In this document: in pieces, positions 9,445 to 20,216 of the stretch
Numbering within the stretch: position 1 is the first letter of the stretch
Layout: every line of letters starts with the position of its first letter
From: Scheffersomyces stipitis CBS 6054
Taxonomy: Eukaryota; Ascomycota; Pichiomycetes; Serinales; Debaryomycetaceae
Direction: 5' to 3'
Assembly (NCBI RefSeq): GCF_000209165.1
Contig: NC_009048.1
Coordinates: 372,001-436,000, forward strand
Length of the DNA: 64,000 bases
Translations under genes and position numbers: made by a program
The notes under the pieces: model-generated
What the model was told of the DNA's origin: nothing
Database searches by the model: none
What the model saw: the letters and a program-made list of their open reading frames with translations, nothing else

Positions 9445-11503
9445 GTTTGAAAGAACATCTATCACCTAACTTCAACGAACCATAATTTGCACCAACATAT
9501 AAGCTTATGACCAAAGAAATCAGTGCACTGTAGAATGAAATAGAGATGTTACTTGCTCAATCTCTCGTTGCTTTAAACATAGTCTATTCTTCAGGAATTC
9601 AAGGATGCCAATGAGATAGTCCATGAACCTAGCGGAATGTCTAAATTTGAACTTAGATAATGGAGCAAAATGAAGGTTTTCCCAGAGAGTTTCTTACATT
9701 TTGAGTACATTTGCAGAGAATCCAAAATATCAGTCTCTTCAAAGGATATCAACAGGAACAGTAAGACCCCCAGGAAAAAAGTCTAGAGCATGAACAACAA
9801 GCTCTTTGAAACCCAGAGTTCTATGAAGTTGCTCCTCCAATATATATATGGGTGTAGTGCAAGATCTTTTTCTCCATTCTTGTGTTACTATGAAGAATTC
9901 CAAAGAAACAAATGGAGAGTTGACGGAGCCAATATTAAAGTTTCTTGACTAGTACAGAATCCTTTTGATTAATTTTTCTGAAGCTAAGAGAATATCAATT
10001 TGCTTAAGAGTAAAACAGCAAGATATATACTGTAGTTTACTAGTTGGATGAAGTATATGGATGACATGCTTTAGGTATTCATATAGCAGTTCTTCAAAAT
10101 TGCAAATGAAGGTTTCTCTCCTGTTCATAGTATAATCTTTATATTTCATATTATATCTTGGAATGTTTATTATCAGCCGTATTTTTGCAACCATATACTT
10201 GAATAAATTCTTCCTGTGTGGGTTAGAAGTCGACAAAGTTGTTTCTCTATGGAGTTTAAGTGACTACTATCCAGTTAAAATTGCATTCTTCAGATGCCTT
10301 TTCTCTTACTACTTTCCCAAAATATGTTAAATACGCCAATCTGTCGTCCAATACGATAAATATTAAATTCCATATTTAGGACCATACAAATTTAATTTCT
10401 CTATTACTGTAGTGGTTATTCTTGATTAATTCTCAACTATTTCATTCCGTTTCCTTGTTCATACAATCATGATAACTTTAACCGGCAAATGTCATCTGCG
10501 GTTACAAATTCTTAAAGTAATCGTCATCATCGTTCTGCTTTGTCGTATTGCTCTTTTCTGGTTCATAACTTTAGAGTATGTTTCAGCGGTATAGCCTGTA
10601 TGTCTCAGTAGGCACTTTTTCTTTTTTGCACCCATTCTTGTGGTGGTCCTGACGCCATGTGGTCCACGTTGTTTATTAAACACATTTAGAGAGATACAAT
10701 TGACGAAGTTTAGACAGGTAACGTTGCATCCAAGAGAAATCGTGCGGCTGGCGACCAGCGGTTCTCGATTTTGTGAGTGAGTTTATTAAGATTATAATTT
10801 ATCCGGTTGTCGTATTCTTTGCCAAAGGTCTGCAAATACTTCAAAGCTTATTTTGGAAGACGTAAAACCGTATTGTACTTGGAACTCGTGGGCTGTACTG
10901 AAGTGCTGTTGGAGTGCTGCGGCAAACATAATCCTTTTCCGGAAAATGTTCTGATTAATTCTAGAAATATTCGGCTAAACGCAGGGAACAAATTTCCTGA
11001 CTGAGGGAAAACATCACCATTCAAAAACAATTAATATTCAATTTCCGGAGTTCAGGGCACGTTTCTATCTGTGATAATTCTGGTCCTCTGGAATTGGCAG
11101 AATAATTGAAGGGATAACTGAGAAATAATAGCCCTAGCAAGAAAAAGAGCCAAGAATTAAGCTTTTCCAGCTTATGAACCTTAGCCAGGGCTTGGCAGGC
11201 CAGCTCTTCTGAATACTAGAAACGGAACGTGCAATTAGGGTATGGAAAGGAAAAAGAGTGGGGACATGATGGAGGTCAGACTTACATAAATAGTGACAAT
11301 TGTCGATTCATAATTTGGTTCACCGGAAGATTGTTGGAACATCTTTTAGAAAGCTACTAACAGTTTACATACATTTGCTATTGAACTTGTCAAAACTAGC
11401 CCACTGGCTCACCTGAAATTGTTGATTCCTTGAAGGTGCTGATACACGGACTGATATTCTATCATTGGATTTCCACTTCTTAGCATCCACTATCTTTTAT
11501 AAC
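9445..11503. other. 2-kb gene-free region upstream of the GIT1-type permease
   Basis: No gene is supported. A 95-codon minus frame (9949-10236) and two frames near 10500-11000 start at TTG or are low-complexity chance frames. The part from about 11000 onward is the likely permease promoter; it includes two CACGTT/AACGTG elements (see next entry), a TACTAAC at 11347-11353 that could belong to a 5' UTR intron, and a TA-rich stretch near 11285. The AT-rich stretch 9450-10450 may be decayed repeat sequence but shows no recognisable ends. Confidence 0.4.
11058..11231. promoter_or_regulatory. Two CACGTT-type elements upstream of the permease
   Basis: CACGTT occurs at 11058-11063 and its complement AACGTG at 11226-11231, about 440 and 270 bases ahead of the ATG at 11504. 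CACGTT/CACGTG are the known sites of the phosphate regulator Pho4, and GIT1 in Saccharomyces is phosphate-responsive. Hexamers are common by chance, so this is only a suggestion. Confidence 0.28.
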
Positions 11504-13096
11504 ATGGCTTCTAGAGATTTGCCTCGCTCTGTCAGCGACCTTTTCCTTGGTTGGACCAGACACTTGGGCAATGAAATCACTTTGAACAAGTCTAAACAGC
11601 AATTGTTCGACGATGACATGCAACCAGATGGAGCTGAAAAAGAAAAGGACGTCAAGGCAAGAAACTTATGGCCAGCCTTCTGTTCTGGTGCCGGTCTCTT
11701 TTCCGATGGTTATGTTAACAATTCGATCGGTACGGTGTCTTATGCCTTAAGCAGGCTCTACGAGGATGAGTATGAAAATTCTACTGCTATATCCAACGTT
11801 GGGTCAATTGCCTTCGCTGGTACGGTGGTTGGACAATTGGGATTTGGATACATATCTGACAGAATAGCCAGAAAAGGAGGAATGATGATTGCCAACGTCA
11901 TGTTGATCATTTTTGCTCTCTTGTGTGCTGTTGCTACTTGGGGTAAAAATCCGCAAGGATTGTTTGCTGCCCTCACTGTATTCCGTTTCTTCTTGGGTAT
12001 AGCTATCGGAGCTGAGTATCCTACGGCTTCTGTTATTGCCTCAGAGTTCGCCAACCAATTGCCAGCCGGAAAGAGAAACAGATACTTCGTGTGGTTCACC
12101 AATTCCATGATCGACTTTGGATTTGTTGTTTCAGCATTCGTTCCTTTGGTACTCTTGTGGATCTTCTCCGACAGACATTTAAGGGTCATCTGGAGATTGA
12201 CCCTTGGTTTAGGTGCCATTCCTCCTTTTGCCCTTTTCTTCATGAGATTGAAAATTGCCGACTCCGAGTCGTTTCAGAAGTTGAATATGAAGAAGGTCAA
12301 GAAGTACCCTTACTGGTTGATCATCAAGTTCTACTGGTTCAGATTGAGCGTTATCTCGTTGATCTGGTTCATCTACGATGTGTCGGCCTACTCATTCAGT
12401 ATCTACTCCAATTTCATGATTGGCCGCATTACTGACGGCGATATCTATAAGACTTGGGGTTGGAACGTTGTGTTCAACTTGTTCTACATGCCTGGTTCCT
12501 TCTTGGGTGCCATTGCAGCCGATTATATTGGTCCTAGATTAACGTTAGCACTTGGTGTAGGCTTGCAGGGTATCATTGGTTTCATCATGGCTGCCTGTTA
12601 CCCAAGCTTGAAACATCATGTTGGTGCTTTCGTAGTAGTTTACGGTATCTTCTCCACTTTGGGTGAATTCGGTCCTGGTGATAACATCGGTTTGTTAGCC
12701 TCCAAGACTAGCGCCACTCCTATCAGAGGTCAATACTATGGTATAGCTGCCGCAGTGGGCAAAATTGGTGCTTTTGTAGGTGTCTATATTTTCCCAGTTA
12801 TCATTAGGAATGCTGGTGGAAAAGACACAGACAGTGGTAACCAGGCACCATTTTATGTTTCTTCAGCCTTGTGTATATTCTCTGCTATCTTGGCACTTTT
12901 CTTCTGTCCCTCTGTCGGCCAGGATGCCATTAACAAGGAAGATGAAGACTTTGTCGCTTACCTTCGGAAGAATGGTTACGATGTCGGCCAATTGGGTGCT
13001 GGAGCCTTGGAGGAAACATCGTTTGAGGAGGTTGAATATGACGACAAGACAAAGAAGTCATCCGAAGTCGTCAGAGTCCAGGAAAAGAGCTATTAG
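11504..13096 (+). CDS. GIT1: MFS permease of the GIT1 family (glycerophosphodiester/glycerophosphoinositol uptake)
   Basis: Encodes a 530-residue plasma-membrane transporter of the major facilitator superfamily, phosphate:H+ symporter branch. Family members import glycerophosphoinositol or glycerophosphocholine as phosphate and inositol or choline sources. About twelve membrane segments are visible. The GYISDRIARKGG loop between segments 2 and 3 is the MFS signature, and GIAIGAEYPTASVIASEFA in segment 4 is typical of this branch. Both ends are hydrophilic; the C terminus is acidic then basic. The frame is open 13 codons further upstream but only to a TTG; the ATG at 11504 starts the conserved MASRDLPRS-type end. 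CTG-clade yeasts carry several GIT paralogues, so the exact substrate is uncertain. Confidence 0.9.
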   Translation: MASRDLPRSVSDLFLGWTRHLGNEITLNKSKQQLFDDDMQPDGAEKEKDVKARNLWPAFCSGAGLFSDGYVNNSIGTVSYALSRLYEDEYENSTAISNVGSIAFAGTVVGQLGFGYISDRIARKGGMMIANVMLIIFALLCAVATWGKNPQGLFAALTVFRFFLGIAIGAEYPTASVIASEFANQLPAGKRNRYFVWFTNSMIDFGFVVSAFVPLVLLWIFSDRHLRVIWRLTLGLGAIPPFALFFMRLKIADSESFQKLNMKKVKKYPYWLIIKFYWFRLSVISLIWFIYDVSAYSFSIYSNFMIGRITDGDIYKTWGWNVVFNLFYMPGSFLGAIAADYIGPRLTLALGVGLQGIIGFIMAACYPSLKHHVGAFVVVYGIFSTLGEFGPGDNIGLLASKTSATPIRGQYYGIAAAVGKIGAFVGVYIFPVIIRNAGGKDTDSGNQAPFYVSSALCIFSAILALFFCPSVGQDAINKEDEDFVAYLRKNGYDVGQLGAGALEETSFEEVEYDDKTKKSSEVVRVQEKSY

Positions 13097-13335
13097 CTTT
13101 GGAAACAACTTGGACTTGACTGTAATCGTTCTTAAATACCTTGCCTTTTTAGTGAAAAATTCAAATATGCTTTTAAACCATTTTAAACTTCTCTGTACCA
13201 ATTCTCTTAAGCAAGGTCAATTATATATCCTAGTGCAACATCCTTGACTTCTTCCACACTCTACATTACTCTAACACTCTTTCTTGTTTTCTATTATTAC
13301 AAGCGTCTTATCTAAGTGTCTAGTAGTACAACATG

Positions 13336-14242
13336 CTAAGGAAACCCAGGGCCTGATCCCATCAGACTCAACCAGTCAGTCTCTATCAAACCAGAGCCTC
13401 CCGTAGGTTCCTTGATAATGCCATTCATCTGGCCTCCAAGCGTCTCAGCACCTGTCCCGGGAGCCTGCTGCTGTAGAAACTTGAGTCTGTCCTGCTGTAG
13501 CTGGTATTGTAAGTTGAGCTGCAACTGTTGCTGGTTCATGAAGTTGCTGTCGCTGCTGCCGTTCGTGTTGCCATTGACTCCATTCTGGTCTTTACCAGAG
13601 TTTGAGAGAATGGCCGTGGTAGCAGCATCAAGCATGCTGTTCATGTTTCCTCCATTAGAAACACCATTACCATTGGCTAATCCTACAGCACTTGTAGCTC
13701 GCGAATTGCCTCCAGATATAAGCGACTCATCATTGCCCATCATCAACATGTTTCCATTCTGCGGCGGGAATTGCATCAGAGGATGTAACTGTTGCTGCTG
13801 CTGTTGCTGCTGCTGTTGTTGCTGCTGTTGTTGCTGCTGCATCATCTGGAACATCATTTGCTGTTGCTGTTGCTGAAGCAGCATCATGCCATTATCCATG
13901 TTGCTTCCGTTCAGGTTAGAGCCGTTGGGCATCTGCAGCTGCTGAAGAGGTGAAGTATTCGAAAACTGCGTAGGACCTAATTGCTGTTGTTGCTGTTGTT
14001 GCTGCTGCTTCATTAAGAACTGTTTCTTTTGCAAGTTGTTCTGGTTTTCCATACGCAACAAATTAGCCTGGTAATCGTTGATGTCATTAACATTTCCCTG
14101 AGGCTTGGGAGTCAGCTGTGGCTGCTGTCCATTGAGCAATAGCGGCGATTGTAGCTGTGTACCATTTCCAGAAACTCCAGCTCCAGCCGTAGAAGCCTGA
14201 CCTGGAGCTTGTGCCACTGTTGCCATACCTGGTTGGCCCTGT

Positions 14243-14280
<38 letters not shown>

Positions 14281-15195
14281 AAGAAGCTGTGCCTGCTGCT
14301 GAAACTGCAACTTGATCTGCTGCAAGCGAAGCTGCTGCTGGTATTGATGCAAATTCCCGTTTTTAGGAGGAGGTGCCGATCCAGCCGAATTAGGTGGAAG
14401 CATCCGATTAGCATTAGCATTAGCATTAGCCGATATTGGTACTACACCACTAGAAGCCGACGATATCGAGCCAGCTCGTTGCGGATTTAGATTTCCTACA
14501 TTTTGTCCAGGGTTTTGGTCCTGTGCTGCTAGAGCGGCTTGTTGAGCCTGAAGCTGTTGTTGTTGGGCCAAAAGTCGCTGCTGGACGAACTGCTGTTGCT
14601 GAATCTGCTGTTGCTGCATTTGCTGCTGCAGAAGTTGCTGCTGTTGTAGTTGCTGTGGATGTTGTTGTGGCATTAGTGGCTTATTTTGAGGCTGAAGTCG
14701 TCCTTGAGATCCCTGTTGGAGCAGGAACTGTAGTTGTTGTTGCTGTTGTTGCTGCTGCTGTTGGAGAAGAAATTGCTGTTGAAGTTGTTGTGGATCGCTG
14801 GTTTTGTGGAAAAGCTGGTTGAGCGCCGGGTTCATATTCAGCTGAACTGTCCAGAGCAATGACCACCACTCCAACAAAAACGGATCTGTAGAAGAAGAAG
14901 CGTTTATCACCATCTGTGTATCTGTAACACCTTGCCGAGGGGAGTTATTTTTGATGTTGTTAGGCACATTTGACGATTCCAGAAGAAGTGACTTGGCAGA
15001 CTCGTGAAGTCCGGCTTGTTTGAGATAGTTGTACAAATGAGCCATAAGAAGCTGGTGCAGATCTTTAGCGAACACATCACTAACGACATTGGGTGCAATG
15101 CTCTGGATCGTGAATGAGGATGCAGCCGTTGTAGCCGAGGTGTTTGACCCAGCAGAAGAGGGTGTTTCGTTTAGTGTCTGTGTTGTGGGGTACAT
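13336..15195 (-). CDS. MSS11: LisH-domain, Gln-rich morphogenesis regulator (MSS11/FLO8 type)
   Basis: A predicted 619-residue nuclear regulator. A LisH-like motif lies at about residues 46-78 (LLMAHLYNYLKQAGLHESAKS core), and a DPFLLEWWSLLW motif at 104-115 matches the EWW motif that follows LisH in Flo8 and Mss11. The remainder is low-complexity with many poly-Gln tracts (one of about 17 Gln near 13800-13845, one encoded by eleven perfect CAG codons) and Asn/Ser/Gly-rich linkers. It ends in a short acidic-hydrophobic peptide that could be an activation motif. In Saccharomyces and Candida these proteins act together to switch on filamentous growth and adhesins. The frame extends 25 codons upstream to a TTG; the ATG at 15195 is preferred. 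MSS11 rather than FLO8 is judged from motif wording only. Confidence 0.82.
14248..14280 (-). repeat. Perfect (CAG)11 microsatellite inside the Gln-rich regulator
   Basis: Eleven uninterrupted CTG triplets on the plus strand, that is (CAG)11 in the coding strand, encode eleven consecutive Gln followed by Arg. The other Gln tracts of this gene mix CAA and CAG. Pure triplet runs are prone to length change by slippage. Confidence 0.9.
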
Positions 15196-18011
15196 CGAAA
15201 AGACTACAAATAGGCTTAGACGAAGCTTAGAATAAAAGCTCGGAAAGATGAAAAATTTCTGAAAGAGCAAACTGACAGTACAGAATTCCGACAGTTGACA
15301 ATGACGAAAGATTGATGACTGAATGTGAATCAGTCGGTAATTGTAGTGATATTATAGTGACAATGATATTCAATGAAATATCAACGTGAAGACTTAATGA
15401 GACAGATGAAGTGAATAGATGAAAATTACTCTGAATGAGCTAGTGAGAATTAACGTGAGTTTTGCTGTTCAAGACAATAATGATATCTCTTGCCGAATTT
15501 TGGTTTTATGATGTTTTGCCAGTTCTTATGTAGCAATATTCAATGTAAACTTTGAGAAAAGCCGCTTAGAATACTTGGTATAGCACCTTGATGTAATACC
15601 TTGATGTTGTTATATGATAGTTGTATTCAAGCTGAAATCTCGAGATACTAATGTCGAATACTATGCAATCAGTATAATGAGGGATTCTGAATGGCGATGC
15701 TACCGGATCTGATACAAGTGTCTCCAGTGCGTGAAAAGTGCTGGTGCCTGGTGAAGTATACTTCCTATTGGATCTGTCAGTGTTCGATACAAGTCGATGT
15801 TTTATTTATATATGAATTATGATACTCTTTCTTTTCACTATCTCGACGATTGTTCAACCACGACTAACGAAAAACAGGTGAAAAATCAAGATATCACCAC
15901 TGGAGCCTGACAACGAGAACTTGACGGTGATACAGCCGGCGATGTCTGGTATGATTGGACGGCGATGCCAAACAGCTGGATGTTGTGCTGAACAATGGCT
16001 CGTTTTGCGGATAATACGCTACAGAGGACGGATTTCGCTGCTTTTTTTCGAGCACGAGAAGGCCGAGCTGCTGTACAAGTATTGCGGGGCCGTAGATAAA
16101 GAACGGAGACGAAATACTACAGAAAGACTCACCTACACTGCGGTGCCATACAAAGAAGATGAAATAGATTGAAAAATAGAATCGAAAAGTCTGGTTCAAA
16201 ATGGTAAGAAATAATTTCGAATGTCTGCCTGTCTGACTTTGAAGTGGTGGTGGTAGTTAGGGGAGAGACAGACAGTGACACAAAAGCGACGATACGTAAC
16301 TAGCAGTTGGAACCTGAATTCGGAAAGGCTGATTCTGTTCTTTTTGGATATTTTTTGAGATTTTTTTTTTCCGTGGTCCTTTTCTGGACTCATTTTTTTA
16401 AACCATTTTATCCGCTTATAAGGCCAATCGCTGCAAATGGGGCTGTTCTGTCATATTCGGGCACAACCGCCAGATGTTTGGAACAGGGAGATTCTGCCGG
16501 TTAGGTCGTGGCCTCAGACAGACGTGGCACGTCACAACCCCAGACACAACTTCAGGATCGAAACGTGATCCTGCCGACTTTCTCTACAGGGTCCTGGCTC
16601 TCGTAAATGTATGTAAATTCTCACTTCACTGTAGGCGACGCAAAGTGTCTGTCGTATCGTTTTTGTCGGCAGTTTCAAATTGTTTACATAGCGCTAGCAA
16701 ATATCACAATCTGGCCAGACACCAGACATCTAAAAATTTCATGCGGCAGAACAGGGGCTCAAGGTGAAGTTCAGCAGAAATTTGGAGGGCCCATTCCATT
16801 TCGCGCCAGCCAAACAATTTGAGACAATCGAACTAGTCACTAAGAAAGAGCTGTGAGATCCTTGCACGCTTTTGAGGGAGATTCTGGTGTGATTTCCAGC
16901 ACTTCCGAGCTGTTTCTATTGTTCTTATCTGTTTTGTCTGTCTGTCGTATCGTTTTTATCTCTGTGTTAGTGACACACGATCTACCTTGACTGTCCATCT
17001 CACCTTAAGTCTTGCGCCAGCTGAAACCCTTCGAAGGCGGACAGGGAATGTACAGTATGCATCGTTAATTTGTCGCTGAGGAACCCGCAAAATTCTGTGC
17101 CGTGCCGGAAGCGTACCGACCTTACATAAACAATTTCCATTCCACGCCGTAAATTTTCAGCTTATTATGTAATCAACTGTATTGCCTGGCGGTCGCCAAG
17201 ATGTGGGGCTTTGTTTTAGCTGCCAATATGACCATTTTTTGTCATCCTGTTTTCTTGTATCTTATCTGGCGTGAGGTTTGCCAGATTCAGAGTGCATGCT
17301 TCACTACATAAAATGTGCTAAACGACTCCCGAATCTCTCTCCCCTGATTGGCGCACGACATTCAATTATTCGTGCAGAATCACTGCTTCTGCGGTGCGGA
17401 TGTGGACTCCAGTACAAGGAAGACGTTTTTGGGCGTATCATGCACTGGCGAGATGCACTCTGCACATAGAACAGTTTCTGCTGTAAAATTGGAGCACGCC
17501 TTAAGTAGGAACCCCTATCTATTCGGTGCAGAGGATCGTAGCCTTAGTGTTCCTTCTGCGAGCTGTGTACTGCATACGGAGAATCGGCTGCTAATCGGTT
17601 CAACTTACAAAAAGATTTGGATCGGCTCTAAAATTGCCCAATAGACGATAATAGAAGATACCAAGTCTGACAAAACTTAACATACGATATAAAACAATAG
17701 CTTGACATACAATACGGGCAACTTTTGTTTCATATTCTCGAAAAGGACCGGTATATACTGGTATATTGATAGTGTTTTCCGGCTTTATCCGCTAAAGCAT
17801 TTTACAGGACGCTATGTAGCTATAGACATGTTCCTATGGTTGTAGACAAAAAGTAAATAGTTTGTATGATGATACCCCTGATGATTTTCGTTAATAGTGT
17901 GTTTTAATGATGATATTCCCGGTAGTTGTAGCTTAGATACGACATAATTTGTTTGTTAAAGGTGACTTATAACTCAATCACCGCATTATATTTGAATTGA
18001 AAGTAAGTGCT
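15196..18011. other. 2.8-kb upstream region of the Gln-rich regulator
   Basis: The region lies between two minus-strand genes, so it is mainly the promoter and probable long leader of the MSS11-like gene, plus the 3' region of the F-box gene. No frame in it looks coding; the longest starts (15921, 16474, 17348) fall in mixed-composition DNA and the last begins at TTG. From about 15196 to 15480 the plus strand is full of GTGA/ATGA words. A direct repeat ACCTTGATGT occurs at 15585-15594 and 15598-15607. The part 16400-17650 is clearly richer in G+C. Close to 17870-17920 two ATGATGA words occur, but I see no full box C/D snoRNA. Confidence 0.45.
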
Positions 18012-20216
18012 CTAGCAGTTTCTGAAGTAGCCAAACGGCCCACTGGGCTTTACTCCACGATCCATTTCGTCCTTCTTATTTTCGAGAAACTGGGCAGGAT
18101 ATTCGCTGCTGTCGAATATTGGAACCAATTTATCGTTGTATTTGTCGATTTCATAATAAATTCCATGGATCATCAAGTTGTCCAAATTGGTGAAAATATT
18201 CGACAAGTATTGGATAATTGGTTCCAACTGATGAACAATATAAGTACACACCAAGTTGTCTATGTTCATGCTACTCCTGCCCTGTGGATCTTCATCTACA
18301 GCACAGCTGCAAGCATCGGCTCCATTTTGGTCTCCAGTAGCCTTATGGAAACCGTTATGTAAAGTATGAGGCTGGCCCTTGAAAATAGGATAGTTTCTGT
18401 AGCTGAATGTCTTTTCCTTGATGGGAATACACACTTCACGATCTGCTTGTAGTTTTCCCAAAATGTATCCTATCAACACGTAGTAAGTCGACTCTAAATC
18501 AAGTGTAGCGGTTTCGTCTCTTTCTTCATCCAAATCGTCGTCGTCCTGGTCATTGAAAATCGGATAGAACGACTCTGCCAACTTCTCCAAAACCAAAGCA
18601 CAACCCCAACACTGGCAGGTGTGCAACAATGACTCTAAGAAATCTGGCTTATAGTATATAAAAGAAGTCAAGAAATCAGGCAACTGCAACGTCTTCAAGT
18701 TTGCCACCAAGTTCAGCTTGTTAGAAGCAGTGAAAAAGCAGAGAAAAAAAGATTCCATCAAGCTTTCGTTCAACTTATTCAACAACCACGTAGACATGCC
18801 CATGTTGTTGTCAAACATCTTGAAACCAGGTGTAGAGAAGTCGATCGCTAGTCTTGTTAAGTTGTTCAAAGTCTTAACAAAACCACCTAACGGAGTTAAT
18901 ATATCTTCGAGTATCTGATGAGGTCTGAGCCAATCCAAGTTGGGAAATGACTCCACTTCAAGATTAACCAAGTTAGGCAAACCTCCATGACTTTCAGAAT
19001 ACTTTGTCAAGTCTTTGAAGAATGTCTCGAAACAGTTACATTGGCTGTGCCTCTGTTCAATACATTCTACTTTTAAGTACAAATGCGTCAAGTTAGCTAC
19101 TTCAACTTTTTCGTCAATGACGCTGAAGTCCAACTTCTTGCTGATCTGTTGCATGTACTTCTCAAGAAGAACTTTGTCATTGTCTTGATTCAACAAACTG
19201 AACTGAGAAGCGTATTCATCTGTAAATTCGCTTCTACCTTCTACTGCTTCTTTATGGCAATGAAACAATGATAATGCTTTCAACTTGAGCTTCATTCCAG
19301 GCGCGAAGAGCTTGAATTTTCTTAATATCTCTAATCCCACCTGGTGGTTTGTGCTACAAGTCAAAGTAAAAAGAGAGTTGAATACATCGTAAGGATGCTT
19401 GGACAAGTCAAAAAGGTACTCTTGATCTATGAGCTCGACTTCATTCAACATCAAGAAGAGATTCGTCAAGCTAGGGGGTATACACGGCTCATAGAGCTCA
19501 CTGGTCTTCGTGACAAATAACTTGAAGATCTTGTTTCTGATGTTTGCATTTCTTAAGAAGTTGGTCAACTTGACTATTCCCGTCAGGAAGTCTACAAAAG
19601 TGATGTGCAAGAAGTTGAGCTCACGAGCGTTAGCTCCAAAGAACTCGATTATGTTCAGCTGGACCGCATTTACGTCGATCTTTTCAAGATTTTGGCATTT
19701 GTCAAATACAAAGAACTTGATTTTTTGGATCAAGTCTGGTCTCGAATTCATCGTTGAAAGAAATTTGACCAAAGAATCGAGAGTCAAGATGATGGAGCTG
19801 TCCATGTATCTGATCCCGTTCTCCAGAACGTAATCTCGTGCAGTGCTGAAGCGAAGAGGGAATTCCGCGTTAAGAAGAACAGTTACTCGCTTGTATAAGC
19901 GGTCCGTGGCCAAAGAGTACAACGCTGTGCACGTCGTCAGTAAGTTAAGCAAATCGTACTGGTCTACGTGTTGAAATACTTCGGTGATTATGGACGGAGG
20001 AAGTATACTTACCACCGAATCTACCGGTTGGACATGCCTAACAGCTGAGTTTTGTACTTTTTTGATCTCGGGAGCTAACTGTAATACCTTTTGAGAACTC
20101 TGGCTGTCGCCTTCCGAAGAGGTAGACGGCACAGCGTGGCTGTTACAACCGAGTGGAAGATTAAGAATGGGATGTTTGGCATCTTCAGGAACCAAGGGTG
20201 AAGAATCAGTGAGCAT
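18012..20216 (-). CDS. F-box-like, leucine-rich hypothetical protein
   Basis: A 734-residue protein. Residues about 69-110 (SILPPSIITEVFQHVDQYDLLN, then a Leu/Thr helix and RLYKRVTV) have the spacing of an F-box, the Skp1-binding element of SCF ubiquitin ligases. The rest is long and leucine-rich with irregular strand-helix alternation, compatible with degenerate leucine-rich repeats, and includes a short CNC/CQCWGC cysteine cluster and an acidic patch (DDDDLDEERDE). No membrane segments. The N-terminal 60 residues are Ser-rich and probably disordered. By family knowledge it would recruit a substrate to Skp1-Cul1. I cannot name the orthologue; Saccharomyces has several diverged F-box proteins of this size (for example Das1 and its relatives). 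Confidence 0.75.
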   Translation of the reverse strand: MLTDSSPLVPEDAKHPILNLPLGCNSHAVPSTSSEGDSQSSQKVLQLAPEIKKVQNSAVRHVQPVDSVVSILPPSIITEVFQHVDQYDLLNLLTTCTALYSLATDRLYKRVTVLLNAEFPLRFSTARDYVLENGIRYMDSSIILTLDSLVKFLSTMNSRPDLIQKIKFFVFDKCQNLEKIDVNAVQLNIIEFFGANARELNFLHITFVDFLTGIVKLTNFLRNANIRNKIFKLFVTKTSELYEPCIPPSLTNLFLMLNEVELIDQEYLFDLSKHPYDVFNSLFTLTCSTNHQVGLEILRKFKLFAPGMKLKLKALSLFHCHKEAVEGRSEFTDEYASQFSLLNQDNDKVLLEKYMQQISKKLDFSVIDEKVEVANLTHLYLKVECIEQRHSQCNCFETFFKDLTKYSESHGGLPNLVNLEVESFPNLDWLRPHQILEDILTPLGGFVKTLNNLTRLAIDFSTPGFKMFDNNMGMSTWLLNKLNESLMESFFLCFFTASNKLNLVANLKTLQLPDFLTSFIYYKPDFLESLLHTCQCWGCALVLEKLAESFYPIFNDQDDDDLDEERDETATLDLESTYYVLIGYILGKLQADREVCIPIKEKTFSYRNYPIFKGQPHTLHNGFHKATGDQNGADACSCAVDEDPQGRSSMNIDNLVCTYIVHQLEPIIQYLSNIFTNLDNLMIHGIYYEIDKYNDKLVPIFDSSEYPAQFLENKKDEMDRGVKPSGPFGYFRNC

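Noticed and set aside
9949..10236. 95-codon minus frame in the gene-poor region
   Set aside because: Begins at TTG, AT-driven composition, no motif; not enough to call a gene or a transposon remnant.
17870..17930. Two ATGATGA words and a CTGA, like C and D boxes of a snoRNA
   Set aside because: No terminal stem and no D box after the second C-like box; likely 3' region of the F-box gene.
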